Position numbers and translations under genes: made by a program
From: Eubacteriales bacterium
GTDB taxonomy: Bacteria; Bacillota; Clostridia; Christensenellales; Aristaeellaceae
Reading direction: 5' to 3'
Length of the DNA stretch: 37,337 bases
NCBI GenBank assembly: GCA_028693055.1
Contig: JAQUWD010000039.1
Location: forward strand, 1 to 37,337
The notes under the pieces: model-generated
Databases searched by the model: none
Told to the model about the DNA's origin: nothing
Seen by the model: the letters and a program-made list of their open reading frames with translations, nothing else
Shown: positions 1 to 7,923 of the stretch, one piece after another
Numbering within the stretch: position 1 is the stretch's first letter
How the letters are laid out: each line of letters begins with the position of its first letter

Positions 1-45
1 ATAGAAGGATTCCGAGTTTTTTGACTTCGTTGTTGTTATCCTCAT
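1..45 (-). CDS. Probable IS transposase, N-terminal fragment (runs off the window)
   Basis: Reading leftward from the ATG at 45-43, the first 15 codons are MRITTTKSKNSESFY and stay open to the window edge. A KSKNS-x-S-[FY]Y start resembles what I recall of IS1634-type (IS4-superfamily) transposases. A strong ribosome binding site (AGGGGG on the minus strand, 55-60) lies 9 nt upstream, and a good promoter lies further upstream at 69-97. The surrounding 100 bp is much more AT-rich than the rest of the window, which fits a mobile element. Only the first few codons are present, so the family is a guess; a small unrelated protein is possible. Confidence 0.42.
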   Translation of the reverse strand, partial: MRITTTKSKNSESFY

Positions 46-68
46 TGCATATCGCCCCCTATCTCTTT

Positions 69-97
69 ATTATATCATACTTTACAATAAATTACAA
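69..97 (-). promoter_or_regulatory. Sigma-A type promoter for the left-edge gene
   Basis: On the minus strand, TTGTAA (97-92) is followed by a 17-nt spacer and a perfect TATAAT (74-69). It lies upstream of the AGGGGG ribosome binding site and ATG at 45. Confidence 0.6.
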
Positions 98-131
98 TAT
101 ATTAAAACAAAATATTTTGACAAAAAAATAA

Positions 132-326
132 AGCCACATAAGGGCTAAAGAGCTGTTTTGGGGGAAATGGCTGTTAAACTCCCGCGCCGTCAGCGGCATT
201 CTGGAAATCTACGGCACCGCATCGCCCTATACGGTAGTATATTGGGTTGTAGGCGGGCTGCTGCTTGTGAGCGGTGGGACGCTCTTGGGGCTTCAGCTAC
301 TAGCAAAGCGAAAAGTCGGTCATTAA
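132..326 (+). pseudogene. 3' remnant of an unidentified membrane-protein gene
   Basis: From 132 to the TAA at 324-326 there is an open frame of about 64 codons that begins directly after an in-frame stop (129-131) and has no plausible start. Its product ends with a hydrophobic helix (YTVVYWVVGGLLLV) and then a basic tail (LLAKRKVGH), as at the C terminus of a polytopic membrane protein such as an ABC permease. The stop codon lies inside the loop of an intrinsic terminator, as expected for a genuine gene end. Base composition changes abruptly between about 100 and 140, next to the putative transposase. I infer that a mobile element removed or displaced the 5' part. The family is not identifiable. 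Confidence 0.5.
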
Positions 327-339
327 GATCGGCTTTTTT
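311..339 (+). terminator. Intrinsic terminator of the truncated gene
   Basis: An 11-bp stem (311-321 with 327-337, all paired with two G-U wobbles) and a 5-nt loop that contains the upstream gene's stop codon are followed by a run of six T. Confidence 0.75.
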
Positions 340-359
340 CGTCAATTTTCCCCATCACA

Positions 360-388
360 TTGCCTTTTCTTCCTCGGTGTGCTATACT
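360..388 (+). promoter_or_regulatory. Promoter of the ABC exporter operon
   Basis: TTGCCT at 360-365, a 17-nt spacer, then TATACT at 383-388. The first gene starts at 440 with GGAGG about 10 nt upstream. Confidence 0.6.
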
Positions 389-439
389 ACCTCAACTGTT
401 AAGCAGTACACAAGAAACGCTTTGCGGAGGCTTATCCCT

Positions 440-2188
440 ATGCGGCAGATCAAGTGGCTATGGTCGGTTATGGATTCCCGCTTTCATCGAAAACATATTG
501 TGGCACTGAGCATCAGCGCCGTTACCTCGGTGATGCTGCTCATCAATCCCGCGTTGACGGCGGTGTTGGTAGACGAGGTCATTGTGGGCGGCAATACGGA
601 GCCCTTGGTTCGTATTCTGCTAATGATGCTAGGCTTCAAGCTTCTGCGCGAGGGCATGCGCTATTACATGATCATTTCATTGGAAAAAACATCCCAGAAC
701 ACGTTGTATAATCTACGAACGCGCCTGTTTGCCAAATTGCAGTATCAGGATATGACGTTTTTCGACCGAAACCGAACAGGTGATTTAATGACGCGCCTAT
801 CCGCCGATGTGGACTGGTGCCGTCATTTTTTAAGCTATATTGACTATGTAGCCATGGACAGCGTCGTCATGTTTCTGTCCACCTCCATCTATCTATTTTT
901 TGTCAACTGGCGGTTGGCGTTGACGCTGGTGATGGTCACACCGCTGCTAACCGTCATTACCAAGCTGTACTCGTCTAAGGTACGGCCCCTCTTCATCGAC
1001 ATGCGGGACAAGCTAGCCGAAATGAACGCGGGCGCACAGGAAAACATTGCCGGGAACAGGGTGGTAAAGGCCTTCGCCCGGGAGGAATACGAGAAGGAGC
1101 ACTTTGATCGGCGCAGTGCGGCCTTTCGGGACGCTAATCTTGATATCAACAAACTTTGGCTGTCCTTCTATCCATATATCGAGGTTCTGGCCAACGCCAT
1201 GACGCTGATCACTGTCTTTTTAGGCGGACTGTTCATCATTCAGGGCAACCTAACCGCCGGTGGGTTGAGCATTTTTACCAGCCTTAGCTGGGCGCTAAGC
1301 AACCCCATGCGCAATCTGGGCAATCTGCTCAACGACATGCAGCGCTTTATGACCTCCGCCGATAAGGTAATGCAGATCGATCTTGGCCGTCCCCGCATAG
1401 TGGACTCTCCCGATGCAAAAAGCCACGACAAGGTTCTGGGCGGGCTGGAATTTCAAAATGTCACCTTCAAATTTGATACCACCACAGTGCTGGAGGATAT
1501 CAGTTTTTCCGTCAAGCCGGGCGAAACCATTGCCATCATGGGCCCCACTGGCTCCGGCAAAACCACGCTGATCCAGCTGCTATCCCGTTTCTACGACGTG
1601 CAAAAGGGCGCCATTCTGGTGGATGGCTACAACGTCAAGGACTGGAAGCTGCAAGAGCTGCGGGGTGGTATCGGCACAGCCCTACAGGACGTATTCCTTT
1701 TCTCCGATACGGTGGAGGGCAATATCGCCTTCGGTAATCAGGAGCTAAGCGTTGACGAGGTGGTGGATTTTGCCAAGCGTGCAGACGCGGACGCCTTTAT
1801 CAACCAGCTTTCCAACGGCTATGACACCATCATTGGCGAGCGGGGCGTGGGGCTGTCCGGCGGCCAACGGCAACGCATCGCGCTAGCCCGGGCGTTAGCG
1901 GTTAAGCCAGGGATCCTTATCATGGACGATACCACCTCAGCCGTTGACATGGAAACAGAAAAGATGATCCAAAACGAGCTGCGTCATCTCCCCTATTCCT
2001 GCACCAAAATCATTATCGCGCAGCGCATTTCCTCCGTGAAGGACGCGGATCAGATTCTGATCCTCAAGGACGGAAAAATTGCCGAACGAGGCACCCACGC
2101 GGAGCTGCTAAAGCAGCGCGGCTATTATTACGAAACCTACGCCCTGCAAAACGGGCTGAATCCGGCTTCCGAGGAGGTGGCGCACTAA
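440..2188 (+). CDS. Heterodimeric ABC exporter, half-transporter with degenerate ATP site
   Basis: A 582-residue half-transporter with an N-terminal six-helix ABC-exporter membrane domain (about 15-320) and a C-terminal ATPase domain. The start is the ATG at 440, preceded by GGAGG; an upstream in-frame ATG at 158 would read through the broken gene and terminator. The ATPase has Walker A GPTGSGKTT (368-376) and signature LSGGQ. Its Walker B reads LIMDDTTS, so the usual catalytic Glu is Asp, and the switch His is Gln (IIIAQRISS). These changes mark the non-catalytic half of a heterodimeric exporter (BmrCD or TM287/288 type). The stop overlaps the next start (TAATG), so the two halves are coupled. 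Substrate unknown; drug or lipid export is usual for the family. Confidence 0.9.
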   Translation: MRQIKWLWSVMDSRFHRKHIVALSISAVTSVMLLINPALTAVLVDEVIVGGNTEPLVRILLMMLGFKLLREGMRYYMIISLEKTSQNTLYNLRTRLFAKLQYQDMTFFDRNRTGDLMTRLSADVDWCRHFLSYIDYVAMDSVVMFLSTSIYLFFVNWRLALTLVMVTPLLTVITKLYSSKVRPLFIDMRDKLAEMNAGAQENIAGNRVVKAFAREEYEKEHFDRRSAAFRDANLDINKLWLSFYPYIEVLANAMTLITVFLGGLFIIQGNLTAGGLSIFTSLSWALSNPMRNLGNLLNDMQRFMTSADKVMQIDLGRPRIVDSPDAKSHDKVLGGLEFQNVTFKFDTTTVLEDISFSVKPGETIAIMGPTGSGKTTLIQLLSRFYDVQKGAILVDGYNVKDWKLQELRGGIGTALQDVFLFSDTVEGNIAFGNQELSVDEVVDFAKRADADAFINQLSNGYDTIIGERGVGLSGGQRQRIALARALAVKPGILIMDDTTSAVDMETEKMIQNELRHLPYSCTKIIIAQRISSVKDADQILILKDGKIAERGTHAELLKQRGYYYETYALQNGLNPASEEVAH

Positions 2189-3990
2189 TGGCACGCAATA
2201 AATACGACGAGGACGAAATCCTAGAGAGTCCCTTTCAAATCAGCCATTTGAAGCGCGCTTTTGCCTACATCAAGCGTCACCGTGGCAAGATGGTGCTGGC
2301 GCTGTTTTTAAGCGCCGCCGCCAGCGTCATTTCCCTGTTTATTCCCAAAATCATGCAATGGGTGCTGGACGAGGTGGTGCCCAATCAGGATTTGAAGCTT
2401 TTGGGGCAAATGGCGCTATTATTCGTAGGCATCGTGCTGGTCAGCATTTGCTTTACGGTCATCCGTTCCCGGCTGATGGCCCATGTCAGTCAGGAGATCA
2501 TTTACGACATCCGCAAGGATCTGTTCGCCCATTTGCAGCGTCTACCCTTCAGCTATTACGACAACCGTCCGGCAGGAAAAATCCTAGTACGGGTTATCAA
2601 CTATGTGAACTCCGTATCCGACATCCTTTCCAACGGCATTATCAACTCCATTCTGGAAATCATCAACCTCATCTTTATTGTAGTGTTCATGTATTCCACC
2701 GATGCGACGCTGGCAACCATCATCGTAGCCGGGCTTCCTGTGTTCGCCTCCATCATCTGGTACCTAAAGCCTCGTCAACGCAAGGCTTGGCAGATTCAAA
2801 GCAACAAGAACTCCAATTACAATGCCTATCTGGCTGAATCCATTGATGGCGTCAAGGTTTCCCAGCTTTTTACCCGTCAAGAGGTCAACCGCTCCATCAT
2901 GGCGCGGCTAGCCGCCTCCTGCCGTAAAGCGTGGCTCCACGTCGTCTATATCAGCAATAGCGTATGGCTCAGCAGCGAAATCATCACCCAAATCGTATTT
3001 ACGCTGATGTATCTGGCAGGCGTATACTGGATGGGCGGAACCATCGTCAGCTTTGGCGTCATTTTAGCCATGGGACAGTATGTAGGCCGTTTTTGGCAGC
3101 CCATTACCAACCTTGCCAATATTTATAACTCCTTTGTGAATAACTTAGCCTATCTAGAGCGTATTTTTGAAACCATGGACGAGCCCGTCGTAGTGGACGA
3201 CGCGCCCGACGCGGCTGCGCTGCCTCCCATCAACGGACAAGTAGATTTTAATGACGTGACCTTCGGCTACGAAGAAGGCATGACCGTACTAGAGCATATG
3301 AACCTGCATGTACGTGCGGGAGAGAGCATCGCGTTGGTTGGGCCTACGGGGGCCGGAAAATCCACGGTGGTCAACCTGCTATGCCGCTTCTACAACTTAA
3401 ACGGCGGCAGCATTCTCCTCCATGACGACGACGGAAAAACCTACGATATAAGCGCCGTCACCCTCAACAGCCTGCGCAGTCAAATGGGCATCATGCTACA
3501 GGACAGCTTTATCTTCAGCGGAACGCTGATGGACAACATCCGCTACGGGCGGCTGAACGCTACGGACGAGGAGGTACGCCGCGCCGCGCAGATGGTTCGT
3601 GCGGACGATTTTATCCACGAAATGCCGCAGGGCTACCAAACCGCCGTCAACGAACGCGGCAATCGGTTATCGCAAGGTCAAAAGCAGTTGGTTGCCTTTG
3701 CCCGGACGCTATTGTCCGATCCCCGCATCCTGATTCTAGACGAAGCCACCTCCTCCATTGATACCAAGACCGAGCGGCTGCTGCAGGAGGGCATTCAGGC
3801 GCTGCTGAAAAACCGCACCTCCTTTATCATCGCTCACCGGCTTTCCACCATTAAGAATTGCGACCGTATTTTATACATCAGTCACAAGGGCATTTTGGAA
3901 TCCGGCAGTCATGACGAGCTGATGGCGAAAAAAGGCGCATACTACGATCTATACACGGCGCAAGCCCGGGAACAGGGCGCCGCCGAATAA
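2188..3990 (+). CDS. Heterodimeric ABC exporter, catalytic half-transporter
   Basis: A 600-residue partner of the preceding gene, whose stop it overlaps. The N-terminal membrane domain (about 25-330) is followed by an ATPase domain with Walker A GPTGAGKST (385-393), Walker B ILILDEATS with the catalytic Glu, and the canonical switch His (FIIAHRLST). Its signature is the slightly altered LSQGQ. In known heterodimers the degenerate site pairs the altered Walker B of one subunit with the altered signature of the other, and that is the pattern here. The next gene follows after 18 nt, so the radical SAM protein is probably co-transcribed. Confidence 0.92.
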   Translation: MARNKYDEDEILESPFQISHLKRAFAYIKRHRGKMVLALFLSAAASVISLFIPKIMQWVLDEVVPNQDLKLLGQMALLFVGIVLVSICFTVIRSRLMAHVSQEIIYDIRKDLFAHLQRLPFSYYDNRPAGKILVRVINYVNSVSDILSNGIINSILEIINLIFIVVFMYSTDATLATIIVAGLPVFASIIWYLKPRQRKAWQIQSNKNSNYNAYLAESIDGVKVSQLFTRQEVNRSIMARLAASCRKAWLHVVYISNSVWLSSEIITQIVFTLMYLAGVYWMGGTIVSFGVILAMGQYVGRFWQPITNLANIYNSFVNNLAYLERIFETMDEPVVVDDAPDAAALPPINGQVDFNDVTFGYEEGMTVLEHMNLHVRAGESIALVGPTGAGKSTVVNLLCRFYNLNGGSILLHDDDGKTYDISAVTLNSLRSQMGIMLQDSFIFSGTLMDNIRYGRLNATDEEVRRAAQMVRADDFIHEMPQGYQTAVNERGNRLSQGQKQLVAFARTLLSDPRILILDEATSSIDTKTERLLQEGIQALLKNRTSFIIAHRLSTIKNCDRILYISHKGILESGSHDELMAKKGAYYDLYTAQAREQGAAE

Positions 3991-4008
3991 AAGGAGCGAT
4001 TAACAATC

Positions 4009-5133
4009 ATGAAGATTTCCAAAAAGGACGCGTTACTATGGTATGAGTTTTTCTCCGCTTTGCCGGAGGACGAGGAAATATTAACCCATCAGCAGGAGAT
4101 TGTTTTCTCCGTCCTTGCCCAAATAGAAACGGCTGTAGAGCGTCGAAACGAAGCCTTGGCAGCTCAAATCCATGGGCTCAAATCTCTCTCCGACCGTACC
4201 CTTTACGTAGGCGACGATCGCAGGTTTCCCATGGGCTGCCGTTCCTGCCTGATGGGCACCGGCCTGAGCGCCATTCGCAAAACCAATAAATGCAACCTTC
4301 AATGCAAATTCTGTTACGATTACGGCGAGCTTGACCATATCCCGCCCATCGGCGAGGGCATGTGGGAAATCGGAGGCACGCGCTTTTACGAAAAGGATAT
4401 CGAGCTGCTATTGAGCATTCAGAAAAAGCCCACCGGTATCTCCTATGTGTATCTGGAGCCCTTTATGGAAATCGAAAAATACTATGGGATCATTCGAAAA
4501 TTCAAGGACGCTCACGTGCATCAGCATCTATATACCAACGGCGTTTTAGCCACCGAGGAAAACCTGCGCGCACTGGGCGAAGCCGGTCTTGACGAGCTGC
4601 GCTTCAACCTAGGCGCGTCCAATTGCTCCGATCAGGTCATTGAAAACATCGCTCTAGCGAAAAAATATATTGGGCAGGTTGGCATCGAAACGCCTATGAC
4701 TCCGGAGTTTTTTGAGCGCTTTTTCCAGAAAAAGCAGTCAATTTTAGCAACCGGTCTTGATTTTATCAACTGCGCAGAGCTGCACCTAAACGGCAACAAT
4801 ATTGGCAATTATTTAGGCGAGAACATGTACGTATGCAGGCATGGCTACCTCTCCCCCATTTGGAGCCGGGAGCTGACGCTTCAATTGATGAAGGTTGCCG
4901 ACGACGAGCAATGGCCGATCGTGGTTCACGATTGCTCCAACCTGACCAAATTTGCCAGAGATCTGAACCTACGGGCCAAGGAAGGCGGTTGGTTCGGCGC
5001 CAGCGGCTATACCAGTGAGTTTGACAGAACCCCTTTTGAAGCCTTTCTTCCCGTGCTGCGGGACGAGCATTTCCAATTTGTGGAGGAAGAAGAGCTGCCC
5101 GTGGGATATCGTCCGGGCGACATCGTTTTATAA
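4009..5133 (+). CDS. Radical SAM protein of unassigned function with an extra CxxC
   Basis: A 374-residue protein. The radical SAM 4Fe-4S motif CNLQCKFC (Cys95, Cys99, Cys102) is followed by Tyr-Asp-Tyr-Gly. A second pair, GCRSC (Cys77, Cys80), lies 15 residues before it. The rest fits a TIM-barrel radical SAM core (YVYLEPFME, HLYTNG, ELRFNLG). There is no obvious C-terminal SPASM Cys cluster, although isolated Cys occur in YVCRHGY and VHDCSN. Proteins with a CxxC just before the SAM cluster occur among uncharacterised radical SAM groups (COG2108-like, by memory). It lies between an ABC exporter (18 nt) and an alarmone synthetase (27 nt). I see no short precursor-peptide gene nearby, so a peptide-modifying role has no direct support. 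Confidence 0.8.
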   Translation: MKISKKDALLWYEFFSALPEDEEILTHQQEIVFSVLAQIETAVERRNEALAAQIHGLKSLSDRTLYVGDDRRFPMGCRSCLMGTGLSAIRKTNKCNLQCKFCYDYGELDHIPPIGEGMWEIGGTRFYEKDIELLLSIQKKPTGISYVYLEPFMEIEKYYGIIRKFKDAHVHQHLYTNGVLATEENLRALGEAGLDELRFNLGASNCSDQVIENIALAKKYIGQVGIETPMTPEFFERFFQKKQSILATGLDFINCAELHLNGNNIGNYLGENMYVCRHGYLSPIWSRELTLQLMKVADDEQWPIVVHDCSNLTKFARDLNLRAKEGGWFGASGYTSEFDRTPFEAFLPVLRDEHFQFVEEEELPVGYRPGDIVL

Positions 5134-5160
5134 GTATTTCGTTATAAAGAGGGAGAACCG

Positions 5161-5928
5161 ATGGAAGGGCGCAACAAGGAAACCCACTGGGTCGCGGAGG
5201 GAACCATCGCCAGCGTCGGTCAAGCGATGGCCACTAAAAACATCAAGCTAGCCGACGGCGTGCGCTACCAGCTACAGGACGCGCAGGGCAACAACTTGTC
5301 CGAACCGATTGAGGCCATGCAGGTAATCACCAACGTGCAATCCTTTCGTCAACTGATGATGAAGTACAGCTGCGCGTGCTTGGAGATCGAAACCAAGCTG
5401 AACGTTCTCAACGCTGAGTTCTCTTTGACGAATGACCGCAATCCCTTCGAGAGCATCCATAGCCGAATCAAAACGCCCCAAAGCATATTAGAAAAAATGA
5501 ACCGCAAGGGCATTGAGCTAACGGTGGAAAACATCGAGAAATACTTATCCGATGTAGCGGGCGTACGCGTTATCTGCTCCTTCCCCGAGGATGTTTATAC
5601 GGTGCGTCAACTGCTGTTAAAGCAGGACGATATCCGGCTGCTGGTGGAGAAGGATTACATTGCTCATCCCAAGGAAAACGGCTACCGCAGTCTGCATCTG
5701 ATTGTAGAGGTTCCAATTTTCCTATCTGAGGAAAAACGTTTCATGAAGGTGGAGGTTCAGCTGCGGACCATCGCTATGGATTTCTGGGCTAGCCTAGAGC
5801 ACAAGCTCAAGTATAAGAAAAGCGTCTCGGACGCCGAGCGGGTGTCAGCAGAGCTGAAGGAATGCGCGGACGCCAGCGCAGCGTTGGACCTCAGGATGCA
5901 GCAGATTGAGCGGCAAATAGACGGTTGA
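5161..5928 (+). CDS. Small alarmone synthetase (RelQ/YjbM-like) with N-terminal extension
   Basis: Makes (p)ppGpp-type alarmones from ATP and GDP/GTP. This 255-residue protein carries the RelA/SpoT synthetase domain at about 65-220. Visible motifs are SRIKTPQSILEK (101-112), DVAGVRVICSF (131-141), DYIAHPKENGYRSLH (165-179) and VEVQLRTIAMDFWASLEH (197-214) with the likely catalytic Glu198. There is no hydrolase domain, TGS or ACT domain, so it is synthetase-only. Compared with RelQ (about 210 residues) it has some 55 extra N-terminal residues, rich in Gly, Ala and polar residues. The start at 5161 is supported by GAGGGAG 5 nt upstream. It is probably part of the exporter-radical SAM operon. 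Confidence 0.85.
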   Translation: MEGRNKETHWVAEGTIASVGQAMATKNIKLADGVRYQLQDAQGNNLSEPIEAMQVITNVQSFRQLMMKYSCACLEIETKLNVLNAEFSLTNDRNPFESIHSRIKTPQSILEKMNRKGIELTVENIEKYLSDVAGVRVICSFPEDVYTVRQLLLKQDDIRLLVEKDYIAHPKENGYRSLHLIVEVPIFLSEEKRFMKVEVQLRTIAMDFWASLEHKLKYKKSVSDAERVSAELKECADASAALDLRMQQIERQIDG

Positions 5929-5968
5929 CCGTATAGCGTCGGCGAAAGTAGAAAAAGCTAGCACTGAT

Positions 5969-5992
5969 CGCTCCTTGGGAGCGGAAAGGAGC
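5969..5992 (+). promoter_or_regulatory. Alternative hairpins around the amidohydrolase ribosome binding site
   Basis: CGCTCC (5969-5974) can pair with GGAGCG (5978-5983) over a 3-nt loop. GCTCCTT (5970-5976) can instead pair perfectly with AAGGAGC (5986-5992), which contains the Shine-Dalgarno of the gene at 5998. The two hairpins exclude each other, and the second would hide the ribosome binding site. Confidence 0.4.
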
Positions 5993-5997
5993 CAGCC

Positions 5998-7581
5998 ATG
6001 AGAAAGTTGTATTTCGGCGGCACTATCATCACAATGGATCAACAACTGTATCAGCCCGCATTGCTAACGGAAAACGAACGGATTTTAGCCGTGGGTGAGC
6101 TAGCAAAGCTGCGCTCCTTGTCATCCGGTGCAGAAAGCATCGATTTGGAGGGGCGCGCTTTGCTGCCGGGCTTTATCGATTCCCATAGTCATTTTTCACA
6201 GGTAGCCGCCGCTACCTTTCAGGTACGGCTTGACGATGAGGCAACGCTTGCCGAAATACGGGAGCACATCCAAGCCTTTCTTTGGGAACGAAAGCTGCCC
6301 GAGGGATCGTGGATCATCGCGCGGGATTATGATCACAATCGTCTGCCGGGCTCCCGTCATCTCACTTTAGCGGAACTGGACAGCCTTGCGCCGGGATACC
6401 CTTTGCTGCTGCAGCATCAAAGCGGGCATATGGGGCTTTTCAATACGCAAGCGCTAAATCTATTGAACGTTACCGCCGAAGCGCCCCTCATCGAGGGCGG
6501 AACAATCGGTATGACCGACGGCAATCCTAACGGCTACATGGAGGAAAACGCCTTCTACTTTTACCTTCAGCAAGTACCCTCGTCTAACGCAAAGGACATG
6601 GTCGACGCTTACAAGCGGGCGCAGCAGGAGTATGCCTCCCACGGCATAACCACCGTTCAAGACGGCATGTTCGTGGAACAGATGATTCCCTTGTATCAAA
6701 TGCTGCTTTCCAAAAAGCTGCTCAAGCTTGATCTGGCGGCATATCCTGATCCAAGCTGCTTACCCAAGACCCGCTCGCTTTTTAGCGACCATTGGGGCGG
6801 CTATCATCGCCATCTTCGTTTCGGCGGGCTCAAGCTCTTTCTGGATGGCTCGCCCCAAGGACGTACCGCATGGATGCGTACCCCTTACTTAGGAGAGCCA
6901 GAAAACGACTACGGCTATGGCGTTCTATCGGATGAGCAGGTAATGGAGGGGCTGCAAGCCGCCGCCCAAAACCGCTGTCAGGTGCTGGCTCACTGCAACG
7001 GAGACGCAGCCGCCGCCCAATATCTGCGTTGCATGAGAATTGCTCAAGAGAAATGGCCTGTTCTTCGCGAACTGCGCCCCGTGCTGATCCATGGGCAGCT
7101 GCTGGGGCTGGATCAGCTAAAGGAAGTAGCGCGGCTTGCCATTATCGTTTCTTTTTTCGTGGCGCATACCTACCATTGGGGCGACGCTCATATTCGCCAT
7201 TTTGGCTTGGAGCGTGCCAGCCAGATCAGCCCAGCCAAATCCGCCCTGAACGAAGGGGTCTTATTCACCTTTCATCAGGACGCGCCCGTCATTCAACCCG
7301 ATATGATCGAGACGCTCTGGTGTGCCGTCAACCGCCAAACCCGCTCCGGCGTTACATTGGGCGAAGAGCAGTGCGTTTCCACCCTGGAGGCACTGCGAGC
7401 CGTTACGGTGAATGCCGCTTACCAATACGGCGAGGAAAGCGATAAGGGGACGCTGACGGCGGGTAAGCGCGCCGATTTCGTCATTTTAAATCATAATCCT
7501 CTGGATACGCCCCCGCAGGAGCTGCGCAGTCTACGCGTTCTGGAGACTATCAAAAACGGAGAAACCGTGTACTGCCAGTAA
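5998..7581 (+). CDS. YtcJ-like amidohydrolase (COG1574)
   Basis: A 527-residue metal-dependent amidohydrolase of the YtcJ/imidazolonepropionase-related group, which hydrolyses amide or related C-N bonds in unknown small molecules. The metal-binding HxH sits in GFIDSHSHF (His63, His65). Further ligands are expected in LAHCNGD and HGQLLG, and the C-terminal Asp in FHQDAPV. The GGLKLFLDGS segment is typical of the family. It ends with the usual composite beta-sandwich strand (GKRADFVILNHNPL). AAAGGAG lies about 7 nt before the ATG. The gap from the preceding gene is 69 nt and holds a hairpin that could control translation. A strong terminator follows. No signal peptide, so it is cytoplasmic. Confidence 0.88.
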   Translation: MRKLYFGGTIITMDQQLYQPALLTENERILAVGELAKLRSLSSGAESIDLEGRALLPGFIDSHSHFSQVAAATFQVRLDDEATLAEIREHIQAFLWERKLPEGSWIIARDYDHNRLPGSRHLTLAELDSLAPGYPLLLQHQSGHMGLFNTQALNLLNVTAEAPLIEGGTIGMTDGNPNGYMEENAFYFYLQQVPSSNAKDMVDAYKRAQQEYASHGITTVQDGMFVEQMIPLYQMLLSKKLLKLDLAAYPDPSCLPKTRSLFSDHWGGYHRHLRFGGLKLFLDGSPQGRTAWMRTPYLGEPENDYGYGVLSDEQVMEGLQAAAQNRCQVLAHCNGDAAAAQYLRCMRIAQEKWPVLRELRPVLIHGQLLGLDQLKEVARLAIIVSFFVAHTYHWGDAHIRHFGLERASQISPAKSALNEGVLFTFHQDAPVIQPDMIETLWCAVNRQTRSGVTLGEEQCVSTLEALRAVTVNAAYQYGEESDKGTLTAGKRADFVILNHNPLDTPPQELRSLRVLETIKNGETVYCQ

Positions 7582-7591
7582 ACTCGCAAAT

Positions 7592-7623
7592 AAAAAGAGC
7601 CTGCCAAACGACAGGCTCTTTTT
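7592..7623. terminator. Bidirectional intrinsic terminator
   Basis: A perfect 12-bp stem (7592-7603 with 7612-7623) and an 8-nt loop. The stem ends in A5 on one side and T5 on the other, so it can stop the amidohydrolase transcript from the left and the small RNA transcript from the right. Confidence 0.88.
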
Positions 7624-7624
7624 A

Positions 7625-7813
7625 TCAAAACCCCAAAGTGCCGCTACGCCCTATTTTTTCACCCGCTATGTAAAGCAGGCCGGTGCCCTATCGCGGTTCT
7701 TTGCCTTCCCCTGACATGCAAGCACGGGGGCGTGACATCCTCTCGCGAACGCGAGCTCCGTTTAATGAAATGTGGGTAAAAATAAGACGCTGGCGCACAC
7801 TTCAGGAGTCTCT
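7625..7813 (-). ncRNA. ssrS: Probable 6S RNA
   Basis: The 340 bp between the amidohydrolase and nadR have no credible protein gene but hold a transcription unit of about 190 nt. It has a perfect consensus promoter (7820-7848) and ends at the 7592-7623 terminator. The two ends pair. TCCTGAAGTG (7807-7798) matches CACTTTGGGG (7640-7631), and TGCGCC (7797-7792) matches GGCGTA (7650-7645). Inside, TATTTTTACCC (7784-7774) can pair with GGGTGAAAAAATA (7664-7652), and CTCGCG-TT-CGCGAG (7755-7742) is a perfect hairpin. Length, closing stem and a largely open centre match 6S RNA, the promoter mimic that binds sigma-A RNA polymerase. The call comes from structure, not an alignment; another structured regulatory RNA is possible. 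Confidence 0.62.
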
Positions 7814-7819
7814 GTGATT

Positions 7820-7848
7820 ATTATAGTAAGTTCCTCTCATGCTGTCAA
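7820..7848 (-). promoter_or_regulatory. Perfect sigma-A consensus promoter of the small RNA
   Basis: On the minus strand TTGACA (7848-7843), a 17-nt spacer and TATAAT (7825-7820) match consensus at all 12 positions. The start site is expected near 7813. It is the strongest-looking promoter in the window, and no protein gene follows it. Confidence 0.88.
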
Positions 7849-7923
7849 GTCGCATTTTTTCCCTGCAGTTCTTCCCCATTGTGCCATTTTTCGACTTGCG
7901 TTCAGCCCGGCGGTATGCTAAAG

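Noticed and set aside
158..439. A 94-residue N-terminal extension of the first ABC exporter subunit
   Set aside because: It would read out of frame through the broken gene, its terminator and the exporter promoter. The start at 440 has a good ribosome binding site.
440..5133. A peptide natural-product (RiPP) system: ABC exporter plus radical SAM enzyme
   Set aside because: No short precursor gene fits the gaps of 18 and 27 nt or the leader, and the radical SAM protein has no SPASM-like C terminus or peptide-recognition domain that I can see.
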